Source: JBELHO01 sp042091375 | GTDB lineage: Bacteria > Pseudomonadota > Gammaproteobacteria > Enterobacterales > Alteromonadaceae | DNA length: 42,359 nucleotides | Reading direction: 5' to 3' | NCBI GenBank assembly: GCA_042091375.1 | Contig: JBELHO010000028.1 | Span: forward strand, 1-42,359 | Shown: positions 16,871-24,821 of the stretch, piece by piece | How the letters are laid out: each line of letters opens with the position of its first letter | How positions within the stretch are numbered: position 1 is the stretch's first letter | Made by a program: the position numbers and the translations under genes | The notes under the pieces: generated by a model | What the model was told of the DNA's origin: nothing | Database searches by the model: none | Seen by the model: the letters and a program-made list of their open reading frames with translations, nothing else

Positions 16871-17527
16871 ATGGAAATCAATCAACCAGTTGAAGCAGGT
16901 CAAGCTGTTTACACCAAAACAACACTGTCAATGTATGACTTATGGGTACTTGGCTTTTCAAATTCATATTTATGGAATTGTCCTACAAGCATACTGAGAA
17001 CAACGTTTGTGGAACATGCATCTTTAAATCATCTCGATGTTGGTGTTGGTTCTGGCTATTACCCAGATAAATGTTTATCAAATACAAAAAGAAGAGTGGC
17101 TTTATTAGATTTAAATCAGGATAGCTTAACTGTTGCCTCTGAGCGCATTAGTCGTTTTAATCCTGAAGTCTATTGTGACAATGTACTTGAGCTTCTCAAT
17201 ACCAATTGTGAAAATTTCGACTCTATCAGTGTTAACTATTTACTCCATTGTCTTCCTGGCAGTATCAGAGAAAAAGGCATCATATTTCATCATCTCAGGG
17301 AGTTTCTCAATGAAAATGGTGTTTTGTTCGGTAGTACGATCTTAGGCAAAGATTCAAAATATGGTTACTTAGCTGGAAAGTTGATGGCATTTTATAACAG
17401 CAAGGGAATATTCGATAATGCCTTTGATGATCTACATGATTTAGAAATATCACTTAAACAAAATTTTACTGACGTAAAGATAAATGTAATAGGCTGTGTT
17501 GCTATTTTTTCAGGCAGAAAAATATAA
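16871..17527 (+). CDS. Class I SAM-dependent methyltransferase (cassette gene)
   Basis: 218 residues from ATG 16871, preceded by GAGGAAAGG; a TTG at 16859 would add four residues. SAM-binding motif I is LDVGVGSGYYP (about 55-65), motif II LLDLNQDSL (about 78-86), and a motif-IV-like SVNYLLHCLPG is near 118-128. This Rossmann methyltransferase type occurs in integron cassettes and acts on small molecules or unknown targets; there is no N-terminal targeting sequence. It is bounded on both sides by attC-like sites 3 and 4, so it is a complete single-gene cassette. Substrate unknown. Confidence 0.8.
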   Translation: MEINQPVEAGQAVYTKTTLSMYDLWVLGFSNSYLWNCPTSILRTTFVEHASLNHLDVGVGSGYYPDKCLSNTKRRVALLDLNQDSLTVASERISRFNPEVYCDNVLELLNTNCENFDSISVNYLLHCLPGSIREKGIIFHHLREFLNENGVLFGSTILGKDSKYGYLAGKLMAFYNSKGIFDNAFDDLHDLEISLKQNFTDVKINVIGCVAIFSGRKI

Positions 17528-17620
17528 CAAGTGATTAAATCAATAATAAATAGTTGGCTTTTGCTTCTGCGTCAGTTGTTTTAGTCAACAACGTTTTATC
17601 CCTTTTTAGGGTGTTGTATT
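17525..17620 (+). other. attC-like recombination site 4
   Basis: Starts TAACAAGTGATTAAATC at the stop codon of the methyltransferase gene and ends AGGGTGTTGTATT. The interior TTGGCTTTTGCTTCTGCG and GTCAAC (17584-17589) match the inner boxes typical of marine gammaproteobacterial attC sites. Left and right halves align as an imperfect palindrome. Confidence 0.75.
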
Positions 17621-17634
17621 TACCAAGAGGTTCT

Positions 17635-18360
17635 ATGAAATATTTAATTATGCTTGCCTTACTGGCTGTTTGTTGTTTTGTTCATGCCAATAGTAGTTTA
17701 CCCAATAATCGTCATATTTCGGTTGTTGGCAATGCACAATTGAAAGCTAAACCAGATATTGCGGTTATTCACTTAGCCGTTGAAAGCTTGAAAACTAAAA
17801 GTGCTGATGCCAAAAAAGACGTCGATGATAGAGTTAACCGCTTCTTAGATGGCTTGGTCAAATTTAAAGTAGATCAACAAAACGTATCAGCTTCAAGTAT
17901 TTCTACACAGCCTAATTACTCATATTCAAATAATAGTAAAAGAGAATTAGATGGCTACACAGCTAAGCGTAATTTAAAGGTGACTTTAAACGACCTTAGC
18001 AAATTAAACGCATTTATGGACTTTGCGCTGGGTGTGCAAATCGATGAAATTCGCAATATAGAGTTAAAAGCATCACAAGCAGCGCAACTGAAAGATGAAG
18101 TTAATGCATTGGCGGTGAAAAATGCTAAACAAAAAGGCAGCTCGTTGGCCAATGCGTTTGATGCAAAGTTAGGTAAAATTTATAGCATCAATTCAACGGC
18201 AAATAATATGCGCAATAGATATGGAGCGAATAGCGATGTTGAACGCATTGAAGTAACGGCCTCTGCAATGAATAAGCCTGCAAGCCCGGGTAGATACTTA
18301 CAAGAAAATATCGTATTTTCAGCTTCTGTTAGTGTTGTTTTTGATTTAGAAGTAGAGTAA
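17635..18360 (+). CDS. SIMPL-domain (YggE/DUF541) periplasmic protein
   Basis: A 241-residue exported protein from ATG 17635 (AGAGG 5 nt upstream). Signal peptide about 1-19 (MKYLIMLALLAVCCFVHA). The SIMPL core starts with ISVVGNAQLKAKPDIAVI (about 29-46) and continues through a long amphipathic middle and a C-terminal FSASVSVVFDLEVE strand. Relatives include E. coli YggE, linked to oxidative-stress tolerance, and the BP26 channel-like oligomers. The gene starts 14 bp after attC-like site 4, so it may itself be the last cassette, or it may be the chromosomal gene at the edge of the array. The 3' flank TCTAGCAAGCGCATTAG resembles an attC left end that runs into the scaffold gap. Confidence 0.85.
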   Translation: MKYLIMLALLAVCCFVHANSSLPNNRHISVVGNAQLKAKPDIAVIHLAVESLKTKSADAKKDVDDRVNRFLDGLVKFKVDQQNVSASSISTQPNYSYSNNSKRELDGYTAKRNLKVTLNDLSKLNAFMDFALGVQIDEIRNIELKASQAAQLKDEVNALAVKNAKQKGSSLANAFDAKLGKIYSINSTANNMRNRYGANSDVERIEVTASAMNKPASPGRYLQENIVFSASVSVVFDLEVE

Positions 18361-18385
18361 ATCTAGCAAGCGCATTAGATCACGA

Positions 18386-18517
18386 GCTACTAATGACTAN
18401 NNNNNNNNNNNNNNNNNNNNNNNNNNNNNNNNNNNNNNNNNNNNNNNNNNNNNNNNNNNNNNNNNNNNNNNNNNNNNNNNNNNNNNNNNNNNNNNNNNNA
18501 CTAATGACTAATAGGTT
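18386..18517 (+). repeat. ACTAATG heptamer repeat spanning a 100-N scaffold gap
   Basis: ACTAATGACTA ends the left flank (18389-18399) and restarts the right flank (18499-18509). The gap is 18400-18499 or one base less. It probably hides further heptamers or missing sequence. Confidence 0.65.
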
Positions 18518-18536
18518 GTTTATTTCCACTTGGTTT

Positions 18537-18585
18537 GATATTGAGTAAGCTGTTATAGCTGGATAAAACGCCGTTACTCAATATC
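18537..18585. repeat. Long-loop inverted repeat GATATTGAGTAA ... TTACTCAATATC
   Basis: Perfect 12-bp arms (18537-18548 and 18574-18585) around 25 bp. A third copy of GATATTGAGT lies at 18828 beside the dsbB stop. The region 18361-18835 otherwise holds no gene; three copies of TTTGACCT(A/G)AT occur at 18708, 18724 and 18765. Confidence 0.6.
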
Positions 18586-18835
18586 TGTAACGGGCTCAAA
18601 TTAGCTGCAACTAAAACTGCGCCGATCAATATATACAGATCTTTGATGTTTTGTTATGTCGCTGGGGTTTATCATGGCTTCAGTTATATTGCTGGTTTAA
18701 TAAACTATTTGACCTAATTGACTTTTGACCTAATGAAGTTTTGAGTTTTTTATTTAATCTATTATTTGACCTGATCTGCTGTTTAATGAGCTCAAATCCG
18801 ACTATTTTTGAATGTTATTTACCTGTGATATTGAG

Positions 18836-19354
18836 TTAAATGGCTTTTTGCGCAATTATTCGCGCGCCAAGCACAATAGCCAGTAAGGCAGTGTAAGCAG
18901 CGTAAATGACTATCATCCATTGCGGCATGCTATAACCTAGCCATTGCCATTTTATTTCTCCACAATCGCCAGTGGCAGCAAAAAGCAGAGGAAGCCACTC
19001 ATGCAATGGCGCCCAGCTGGGAAAGTTAGGGACGAATTCACAACTGAACAAAAAGGAGAAAGTCGCAGTTTGCATTTCGACGTGTTCAAGGGCGATGATC
19101 AACCCCCAAATAGCACCTGTGCCCCAAAGGCCAAAGGCGATGAGACGCGCCAATAGCAATTTGTTACCAACACTGCCAATAATACCTGCAAAAAATATTG
19201 CCCAGATTGCCACTCGCTGGTAAATACACATAATACAAGGTTTTAAATCCAGCACTAATTGAAAAAACAAAGCAGCCGCTTCCAAGGCCAACGCACTAAA
19301 AGCTAATAAAAGCCATGCATTTTTGTTGGTAACTAAATGGCTGAAAAACTTCAT
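18836..19354 (-). CDS. dsbB: Disulfide bond formation protein DsbB
   Basis: A 172-residue inner-membrane quinone reductase that re-oxidises DsbA. It has the required cysteine pairs: C40-I-M-C43 (E. coli Cys41/Cys44) at the end of the first span, and Cys105 and Cys131 in the second periplasmic loop (E. coli Cys104/Cys130). Four membrane spans are visible. AAGGA lies about 6 nt before the ATG. It follows nhaB with 89 bp between, the same nhaB-dsbB order as in E. coli; a hairpin in that interval may reduce read-through. Confidence 0.96.
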   Translation of the reverse strand: MKFFSHLVTNKNAWLLLAFSALALEAAALFFQLVLDLKPCIMCIYQRVAIWAIFFAGIIGSVGNKLLLARLIAFGLWGTGAIWGLIIALEHVEMQTATFSFLFSCEFVPNFPSWAPLHEWLPLLFAATGDCGEIKWQWLGYSMPQWMIVIYAAYTALLAIVLGARIIAQKAI

Positions 19355-19392
19355 TGATTATCCTTAGTTTACAGGTGTTAATTCGATAAAAT

Positions 19393-19416
19393 TAAAGCGC
19401 CATTGATGGCGCTTTA
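19393..19416 (-). terminator. Hairpin between nhaB and dsbB
   Basis: Arms TAAAGCGCCA and TGGCGCTTTA (10 bp) around TTGA. Read in the nhaB direction it is followed by AATTTTAT, so it could act as a partial terminator inside the nhaB-dsbB unit. Confidence 0.55.
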
Positions 19417-19443
19417 GTTATTGCAGTGGCGTTATTAATGCTG

Positions 19444-21018
19444 TTAGTGGCCTGAACTAGCGGGCTTAGCTGGCTTATCGCTACTGTGAGTGATCAGTCC
19501 AGACTCATAAAATTCAGCGGTTTTACTCTCAAGTAAGCCAGAAGAAATCGCCAGATAACCAACAATGGTCAACACTATGGTATAAGGTAATGCCATAATA
19601 ACCATTCTACCATATGACAACCTGACCAATGGTGCTAAGGCTGACGTCAGTAGGAACAAGAACGCAGCTTGGCCATTTGGTGTGGCCACACTCGGTAGAT
19701 TAGTACCTGTGTTGATTGCAACCGCAAGTAAATCAAACTGATCGCGAGTGATAATACCATCTGTTAAGGCTTTTTGGATCTCGGTTATGTAAACAGTACC
19801 AACAAATACATTGTCACTGACCATAGATAATAAGCCATTAGCCAGATAAAACATCACCAGCTGCATATTGCCTTCAAAGGTCAATACCCAAGTGATCACT
19901 GGGGTAAATAATTGTTGATCGATTATCACTGCGACGATGACAAAAAACACCGCTAATAAAGCGGTAAAAGGCAGCGCTTCTTCGAAAGCATGGCCAATTT
20001 GGTGTTCTTCTGTCACTCCAGTAAAAACTGTAGCTAAGACGATAACAGATAAACCAATAAGGCCGACTGGCGCGAGGTGAAGAGCTAAGCCAATCACTAA
20101 CCAAACGGCAATGACACCTTGCATGATCAGTTTTACGTTATCACTTTTGGTGCGTTTTTTACTCTCTTCAATATCAAAGTCTCTTAATACCTGATAAACA
20201 CTAGTCGGTAAGGCTACGCCGTAACCAAACCATTTTAATTTTTCCAACAGTAAACAAGTGAGCATACCAGCAATGAATACTGGAGCGGTTACCGGTGACA
20301 TGCGTATTGCAAATTCAACAAATTCCCAGCCCGCTTGTTGACCAATAATTAAATTTTGTGGTTCGCCAACGATAGTACAAACCCCACCTAAGGCAGTACC
20401 TACTGCAGCATGCATTAGTAAGTTACGCAAATAACCTCTGAACTGTAGCAAGTCTTCTTTGTTGTAATTCTCATGACTGTGATCTGGACCAAGATCTTCA
20501 TCGTCTGAGGCAACTTTGTGATAAACCGAATAAAAGCCAATGGCAACACTTATGATCACAGCAATAACGGTTAAAGCGTCTAGGAAGGCTGATAAAAACG
20601 CACCAGAAAAGCAAAAAAGCAAAGAAACCACGGTTTTTGAACGTACTTTAGTGACTATTTTAGTAAACAAAAACAGCAACAAGCCTTTCATAAAGTAGAT
20701 ACCTGCGACCATGAACACAAGCAACAAGATCACTTCAAAATTCATGATTAACTCATGCTTGACTTGATATGGCGTAGTCATGCCCATGGCGACTGCTTGA
20801 ATGGCAAGTAGTCCTCCGGGCTGCAGAGGGTAACATTTTAATGCCATAGCTAGAGTGAAAATGAACTCCAGCACTAATGCCCAACCTGCGACATATGGGT
20901 TCACTAAGAAAAATAATACAGGGTTGATGATCAAAAAGGATATAATTGCTAGTTTATACCACTCAGGTGATTTTCCCAGAAAGTTCTTGTACAGTGCACT
21001 GCCAAACGATTGTTCCAT
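19444..21018 (-). CDS. nhaB: Na+/H+ antiporter NhaB
   Basis: A 524-residue inner-membrane protein with about a dozen hydrophobic spans that exchanges Na+ for H+ to keep cytoplasmic sodium low. Asp147 in FLDALTVIAV matches the sodium-critical aspartate of Vibrio NhaB, and GEPQNLIIG (218-226) is a family signature. The length matches (513-530). AAGGG precedes the ATG. Pairing with dsbB and proximity to fadR match the ancestral gammaproteobacterial order. It fits a marine organism, as does the sodium-driven flagellar gene motY further along. Confidence 0.96.
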   Translation of the reverse strand: MEQSFGSALYKNFLGKSPEWYKLAIISFLIINPVLFFLVNPYVAGWALVLEFIFTLAMALKCYPLQPGGLLAIQAVAMGMTTPYQVKHELIMNFEVILLLVFMVAGIYFMKGLLLFLFTKIVTKVRSKTVVSLLFCFSGAFLSAFLDALTVIAVIISVAIGFYSVYHKVASDDEDLGPDHSHENYNKEDLLQFRGYLRNLLMHAAVGTALGGVCTIVGEPQNLIIGQQAGWEFVEFAIRMSPVTAPVFIAGMLTCLLLEKLKWFGYGVALPTSVYQVLRDFDIEESKKRTKSDNVKLIMQGVIAVWLVIGLALHLAPVGLIGLSVIVLATVFTGVTEEHQIGHAFEEALPFTALLAVFFVIVAVIIDQQLFTPVITWVLTFEGNMQLVMFYLANGLLSMVSDNVFVGTVYITEIQKALTDGIITRDQFDLLAVAINTGTNLPSVATPNGQAAFLFLLTSALAPLVRLSYGRMVIMALPYTIVLTIVGYLAISSGLLESKTAEFYESGLITHSSDKPAKPASSGH

Positions 21019-21280
21019 AATAACCCTTATTAATTTATTTTGCTGGACAGTCTAAGCATTATTTAATTAGTTGTAAATTAGAATAAGGTACAAATGTTTA
21101 TCAAAAACCTTAACTTAGACAATTAACTATTACTGGTAGCGGGCTATGAGTGAATTGCCAATATTTAAGCGGGTGTTTATTATGTGATGGGCAATTGTTA
21201 ATTAAATAGATTACTATTCTCTGCACATTTTACCCGTAAAGTGACTCGATAACTTAAACTTATGACTAAAAAGGTTAAAT

Positions 21281-22228
21281 ATGACAACACCATGGCAACA
21301 ATTGATCACTAAAGCTTGGGCTGATAGAAAAAATTTACACGAGTCTGCTGAATTTGATAGCTGGCGGATTTTCCACGGTTATGCAGAAGGAGTGCCAGGC
21401 GTTGTCATTGAAAAGTTTGGCAATATGGCGGTGATTGAATACAAACAGGATATCAGCGAGCAACTGCACATCATAAAAGATGCGCTGTTGAGCTGCTTTC
21501 CTTTTGCGTTGATTATCGGCAAAGGCAATCAAGCTATGGGACTTAAATTAAAACAAAGGATGTTTACATTACACGGCAGTTATGCTGATGCGCCCGCTTA
21601 TGCGCAAGAATATGGCCTTTATTTTGCGTTAATGGCCGATGCTGTGCACAATGTTGGTTTGTATCTCGACGCTCGACCGGTACGACAATGGCTAACTAAT
21701 AACAGTAAAGACCGCCGTGTGCTGAATTTGTTTTCTTTTACTGGTAGCCTTGGTATTGCTGCCTTAAAAGGTCAAGCCAAAGAAGTCATTCACTTAGACA
21801 AATCGAAAGCTTTATTACCGCGTATTCAACAAAGTTATCACAAAAATAATATGGATTTTGGCACGCGTAGCTTCATTCAAGGGGATATTTATAAGCATTT
21901 ACCGAAAGCAATAAAAAGGGGACAAAAGTTTGATGGCATCATTTTAGACCCGCCCCCTACAGTCTATAAATCACCTCACTCAACTCATCAACCGAAAGGA
22001 CAAGACTTTGCCAAATTGGTAAAAATGTGTGCTCAGTTATTAAACCCTGGCGGTTGGTTAGTTTGTTTATTTCATACTTTTAATGTTAGCTGGCAGACCT
22101 TAGAAGAAGAAATTATTCAATCATCGGCAAATACCTTAAATGTGACTGAACGCTTTACCAGTGAATGTGACTTTCCCGATGAAAATATTGACTTGAAATT
22201 ACGGGTCAGCGTGTTTGCAAAGGTTTGA
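21281..22228 (+). CDS. RlmI/RlmK-like class I SAM-dependent methyltransferase
   Basis: 315 residues; the closest group is the COG1092-type rRNA cytosine methyltransferases (RlmI, RlmK C-terminal half). Motif I is LNLFSFTGSLGIAALKG (about 148-164), the acidic ribose ligand follows in EVIHLDKSK, and motif IV is ILDPPPTVYKS (about 224-234). It lacks an obvious N-terminal PUA domain and is about 80 residues shorter than RlmI. AAAAAGG precedes the ATG. It lies between the divergent nhaB and fadR. RNA methylation is likely, but the target base is not known. Confidence 0.8.
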   Translation: MTTPWQQLITKAWADRKNLHESAEFDSWRIFHGYAEGVPGVVIEKFGNMAVIEYKQDISEQLHIIKDALLSCFPFALIIGKGNQAMGLKLKQRMFTLHGSYADAPAYAQEYGLYFALMADAVHNVGLYLDARPVRQWLTNNSKDRRVLNLFSFTGSLGIAALKGQAKEVIHLDKSKALLPRIQQSYHKNNMDFGTRSFIQGDIYKHLPKAIKRGQKFDGIILDPPPTVYKSPHSTHQPKGQDFAKLVKMCAQLLNPGGWLVCLFHTFNVSWQTLEEEIIQSSANTLNVTERFTSECDFPDENIDLKLRVSVFAKV

Positions 22229-22432
22229 ATAGAGAAAAAGTCGACTATTTAATAACACTTTAAACAGCGGCTTGCTAATCAAGTCATAGCAACAGCAACA
22301 AGGAATTAACTAGGTTATCTGCACGGTGATTTGCTTATCGATAAGTTTCTTATTTTTTATAATTAAAACAAATTATTAGTAGTAGGTTTGAACTGAGAAC
22401 AAGGTGGCAAATACGGACATTTGTATCTGTGC

Positions 22433-22465
22433 TTGTGCAAAGTAATTCTTCTGGTACAATCAGTT
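22433..22465 (+). promoter_or_regulatory. fadR promoter with overlapping FadR-like operator
   Basis: An extended -10 (TGG-TACAAT, hexamer 22455-22460) with TTGTGC 16 bp upstream forms a plausible promoter. The 17 bp at 22449-22465 (TTCTGGTACAATCAGTT) match the FadR consensus AACTGGTCNGACCAGTT at 11 of 16 defined positions on the reverse strand and cover the -10, so repression of fadR by its own product is plausible. Confidence 0.5.
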
Positions 22466-22507
22466 GCAATTAGTAAATTTATAGATAAATTTATTTTATG
22501 GAGTCTT

Positions 22508-23218
22508 ATGGTTATTAAAGCACAGAGTCCTGCCGGATTTGCCGAGCAGTATATTGTCGAATCTATTTGGAATGGTGGCTTTCCACCGGGTTCAATTTTG
22601 CCAGCAGAAAGGGAGCTTTCAGAATTAATAGGGGTGACTAGAACCACCCTAAGAGAAGTGTTACAGCGACTTGCGCGAGATGGTTGGTTAACTATAAAGC
22701 ACGGTAAACCCACCAAAGTAAATAATTTTTGGGAAACCTCAAGTTTAAATATTTTGGAAACCTTAGCGCAATTAGATCAAGAGGGCATTCCCGATCTCGT
22801 TGATAATTTAATGTCGGCTCGGACCAATATCAGTGCTATTTATGTTCGTGGCGCAATTAAAAACAACCCCGAAAAAGCAATTGAGTTGCTCCAGGCCTAC
22901 AAAGAGATCGAAGACTCAGGCAGCGCTTTTGCCGAATTTGATTATAAATTAAACAAAGAGTTGGTGGTTTGTTCAGGTAACTCAATTTATTTGTTAATAC
23001 TCAATGGATTTCGCGGCTTGTACTCACGTTTAGGTAGTTTGTATTTTGCACATCCGCGCGGACGTGAGATATCTCGACTTTACTATGACAAGTTAATTGA
23101 ATGTGCTACTGAAAATCGCTTTGACGATTCGGTATTTATTGTCAGAAAATATGGTGTTGAGTCGGGTAAATTATGGTCCGAGTTAAAAGATGATGTGTTA
23201 AAAGAACTCGCGGAATAA
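22508..23218 (+). CDS. fadR: Fatty acid metabolism regulator FadR
   Basis: A 236-residue GntR-family regulator that represses beta-oxidation genes and activates unsaturated fatty-acid synthesis until it binds long-chain acyl-CoA. The start MVIKAQSPAGFAEQY and the winged helix (ERELSELIGVTRTTLREVL, about 36-54, then DGWLTIKHGKPTKVNNFW) are nearly the same as in E. coli FadR, including the arginines of the recognition helix. The acyl-CoA-binding C-terminal domain keeps the SGN and GLY..LG segments (about 160-180). The ATG at 22508 is chosen by this match; a longer frame upstream adds 29 unrelated residues. It converges with the ycgB operon. Confidence 0.97.
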   Translation: MVIKAQSPAGFAEQYIVESIWNGGFPPGSILPAERELSELIGVTRTTLREVLQRLARDGWLTIKHGKPTKVNNFWETSSLNILETLAQLDQEGIPDLVDNLMSARTNISAIYVRGAIKNNPEKAIELLQAYKEIEDSGSAFAEFDYKLNKELVVCSGNSIYLLILNGFRGLYSRLGSLYFAHPRGREISRLYYDKLIECATENRFDDSVFIVRKYGVESGKLWSELKDDVLKELAE

Positions 23219-23245
23219 ACTCAGTTACCACATTTTTCCTATTAT

Positions 23246-23270
23246 CCGGCGCTAATTAGCGCCGGTTTTT
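23246..23270 (+). terminator. fadR terminator overlapping the end of ycgB
   Basis: Eight-bp arms CCGGCGCT / AGCGCCGG around AATT, followed by five T. The stem contains the ycgB stop codon (23252-23254) and the codons of its last residues, so one sequence serves as protein end on one strand and as terminator for fadR on the other. Confidence 0.85.
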
Positions 23271-24784
23271 GTTTGACTTTCACTGGCTTGTGCTTTCGGA
23301 CATTGCGCTATTATTTCTGTTGTGCCCTGATTGTTTGTTTGCACTAATTTTACGTCGAATTGCCACAAGTGATATAAGTGTTTTAAAACTTCGTGTTTTG
23401 AATCAGCCAGCGGTATATCGCGATGCGGGGTATACTGTAATGTCAGTGATCTATCGCCTGAAACATCGGCTTGAATAATTTGGATATTGGCCTCTAAGTT
23501 ACTTAGGTTATATTGATTGGAAAGGGTTTCACGTATTTGTTTATAACCACTTTCATTGTGAATAGCTGAAATTTCTAAATAGTTTTTGTCGGCATCATCG
23601 TGAATGTGAAACAACTTAAAATCGCGGATGACTTTTGGTGATAGATACTGGCTAATAAAACTTTCATCTTTAAAGTTTTGCATTGCGAAATGCAGGGTGT
23701 CTAACCAATTACTGCCAGCAATTTGAGGAAACCAATGCCGATCTTCCTCGGTTGGGTGCTCACAAATTCGTCGAATATCAATGAACATGTTAAAACCTAA
23801 GGCATAAGGGTTAATTCCTGAATAGTATTGGCTATTGTATTCAGGTTGTGCGACTACACTGGTGTGACTGTGCAAAAATTCCATCATAAATTGATCAGTC
23901 AATAATCCTTCGTCATACAATTCATTCAATATGGTGTAATGCCAAAAACAAGCCCAACCTTCGTTCATCACTTGAGTTTGTTTTTGTGGGTAAAAATATT
24001 GTGATACTTTACGCACTATTCTGACAATTTCTCGCTGCCATGGTTTAAGTAATGGAGCATTTTTTTCAATAAAATAGAGCAGATTTTCTTGCGGCTCACT
24101 GGGGAATTTCTCATTGTTATGGGACTTATCAGGTTGTTTCTGCGGTAAGGTGCGCCAAATCGTATTGACTTGCGATTGCAGATATTGCTCGCGTGCTTTC
24201 TGTCTTTTTAATTCTTGTTGTAACGATATTTTCTGAGGGCGCTTGTACCTATCTACACCTAGGTTCATCAACGCATGGCAAGCATCTAAACAGGATTCAA
24301 CGTCATCAATACCATATTTGTGCTCGCATTCAGCAATATATTTTTTGGCAAATAGCAAATAATCAATAATAGAGCTGGCATCAGTCCATGATTTAAATAA
24401 ATAGTTACCTTTAAAAAATGAATTGTGACCATAACACGCATGTGCCATCACTAAAGCCTGCATTGTCATGGTATTTTCTTCCATTAAATAGGAAATACAG
24501 GGATCTGAATTGATCACAATTTCATAGGCTAAGCCCATTTGTCCGCGTTTATAGGTTTGTTCTGTTTGGATAAACTTTTTACCAAAGGTCCAGTGGTTGT
24601 AGCCTATCGGCATGCCAACGCTGGCATAGGCGTCCATCATTTGCTCGGCAGTGATCACTTCAATTTGATTCGGATAAGTATCAAGACGGAATTTCTCGGC
24701 CACACGGGCTATTTCTGTTTGGTATTTATTGAGTAACTCAAATGTCCAATCAGAGGTATCTGATAGCGGAGTTGGTTTTTCCAT
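23252..24784 (-). CDS. ycgB: SpoVR-family protein YcgB
   Basis: 510 residues, the same length as E. coli YcgB, which it matches along its whole length: DWTFELLNKY, LDTYPNQIEVITAEQMMDAY, HACYGHNSFFKGNYLF, QKQTQVMNEGWACFWHYT and the C-terminal EVLKHLYHLWQFDV. SpoVR proteins work with PrkA and YeaH in stress or starvation adaptation; the biochemical role is unclear. The ATG at 24784 has AGGTGA upstream and gives the family length; another ATG at 24805 has no RBS. It is the third gene of an operon with yeaG and yeaH (37 bp after yeaH). In E. coli it is apart from yeaGH but next to fadR, so this locus joins both arrangements. Confidence 0.95.
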   Translation of the reverse strand: MEKPTPLSDTSDWTFELLNKYQTEIARVAEKFRLDTYPNQIEVITAEQMMDAYASVGMPIGYNHWTFGKKFIQTEQTYKRGQMGLAYEIVINSDPCISYLMEENTMTMQALVMAHACYGHNSFFKGNYLFKSWTDASSIIDYLLFAKKYIAECEHKYGIDDVESCLDACHALMNLGVDRYKRPQKISLQQELKRQKAREQYLQSQVNTIWRTLPQKQPDKSHNNEKFPSEPQENLLYFIEKNAPLLKPWQREIVRIVRKVSQYFYPQKQTQVMNEGWACFWHYTILNELYDEGLLTDQFMMEFLHSHTSVVAQPEYNSQYYSGINPYALGFNMFIDIRRICEHPTEEDRHWFPQIAGSNWLDTLHFAMQNFKDESFISQYLSPKVIRDFKLFHIHDDADKNYLEISAIHNESGYKQIRETLSNQYNLSNLEANIQIIQADVSGDRSLTLQYTPHRDIPLADSKHEVLKHLYHLWQFDVKLVQTNNQGTTEIIAQCPKAQASESQTKTGAN

Positions 24785-24821
24785 ATGTTCACCTATTGCC
24801 AACATGGCTGGTTATTGACTA

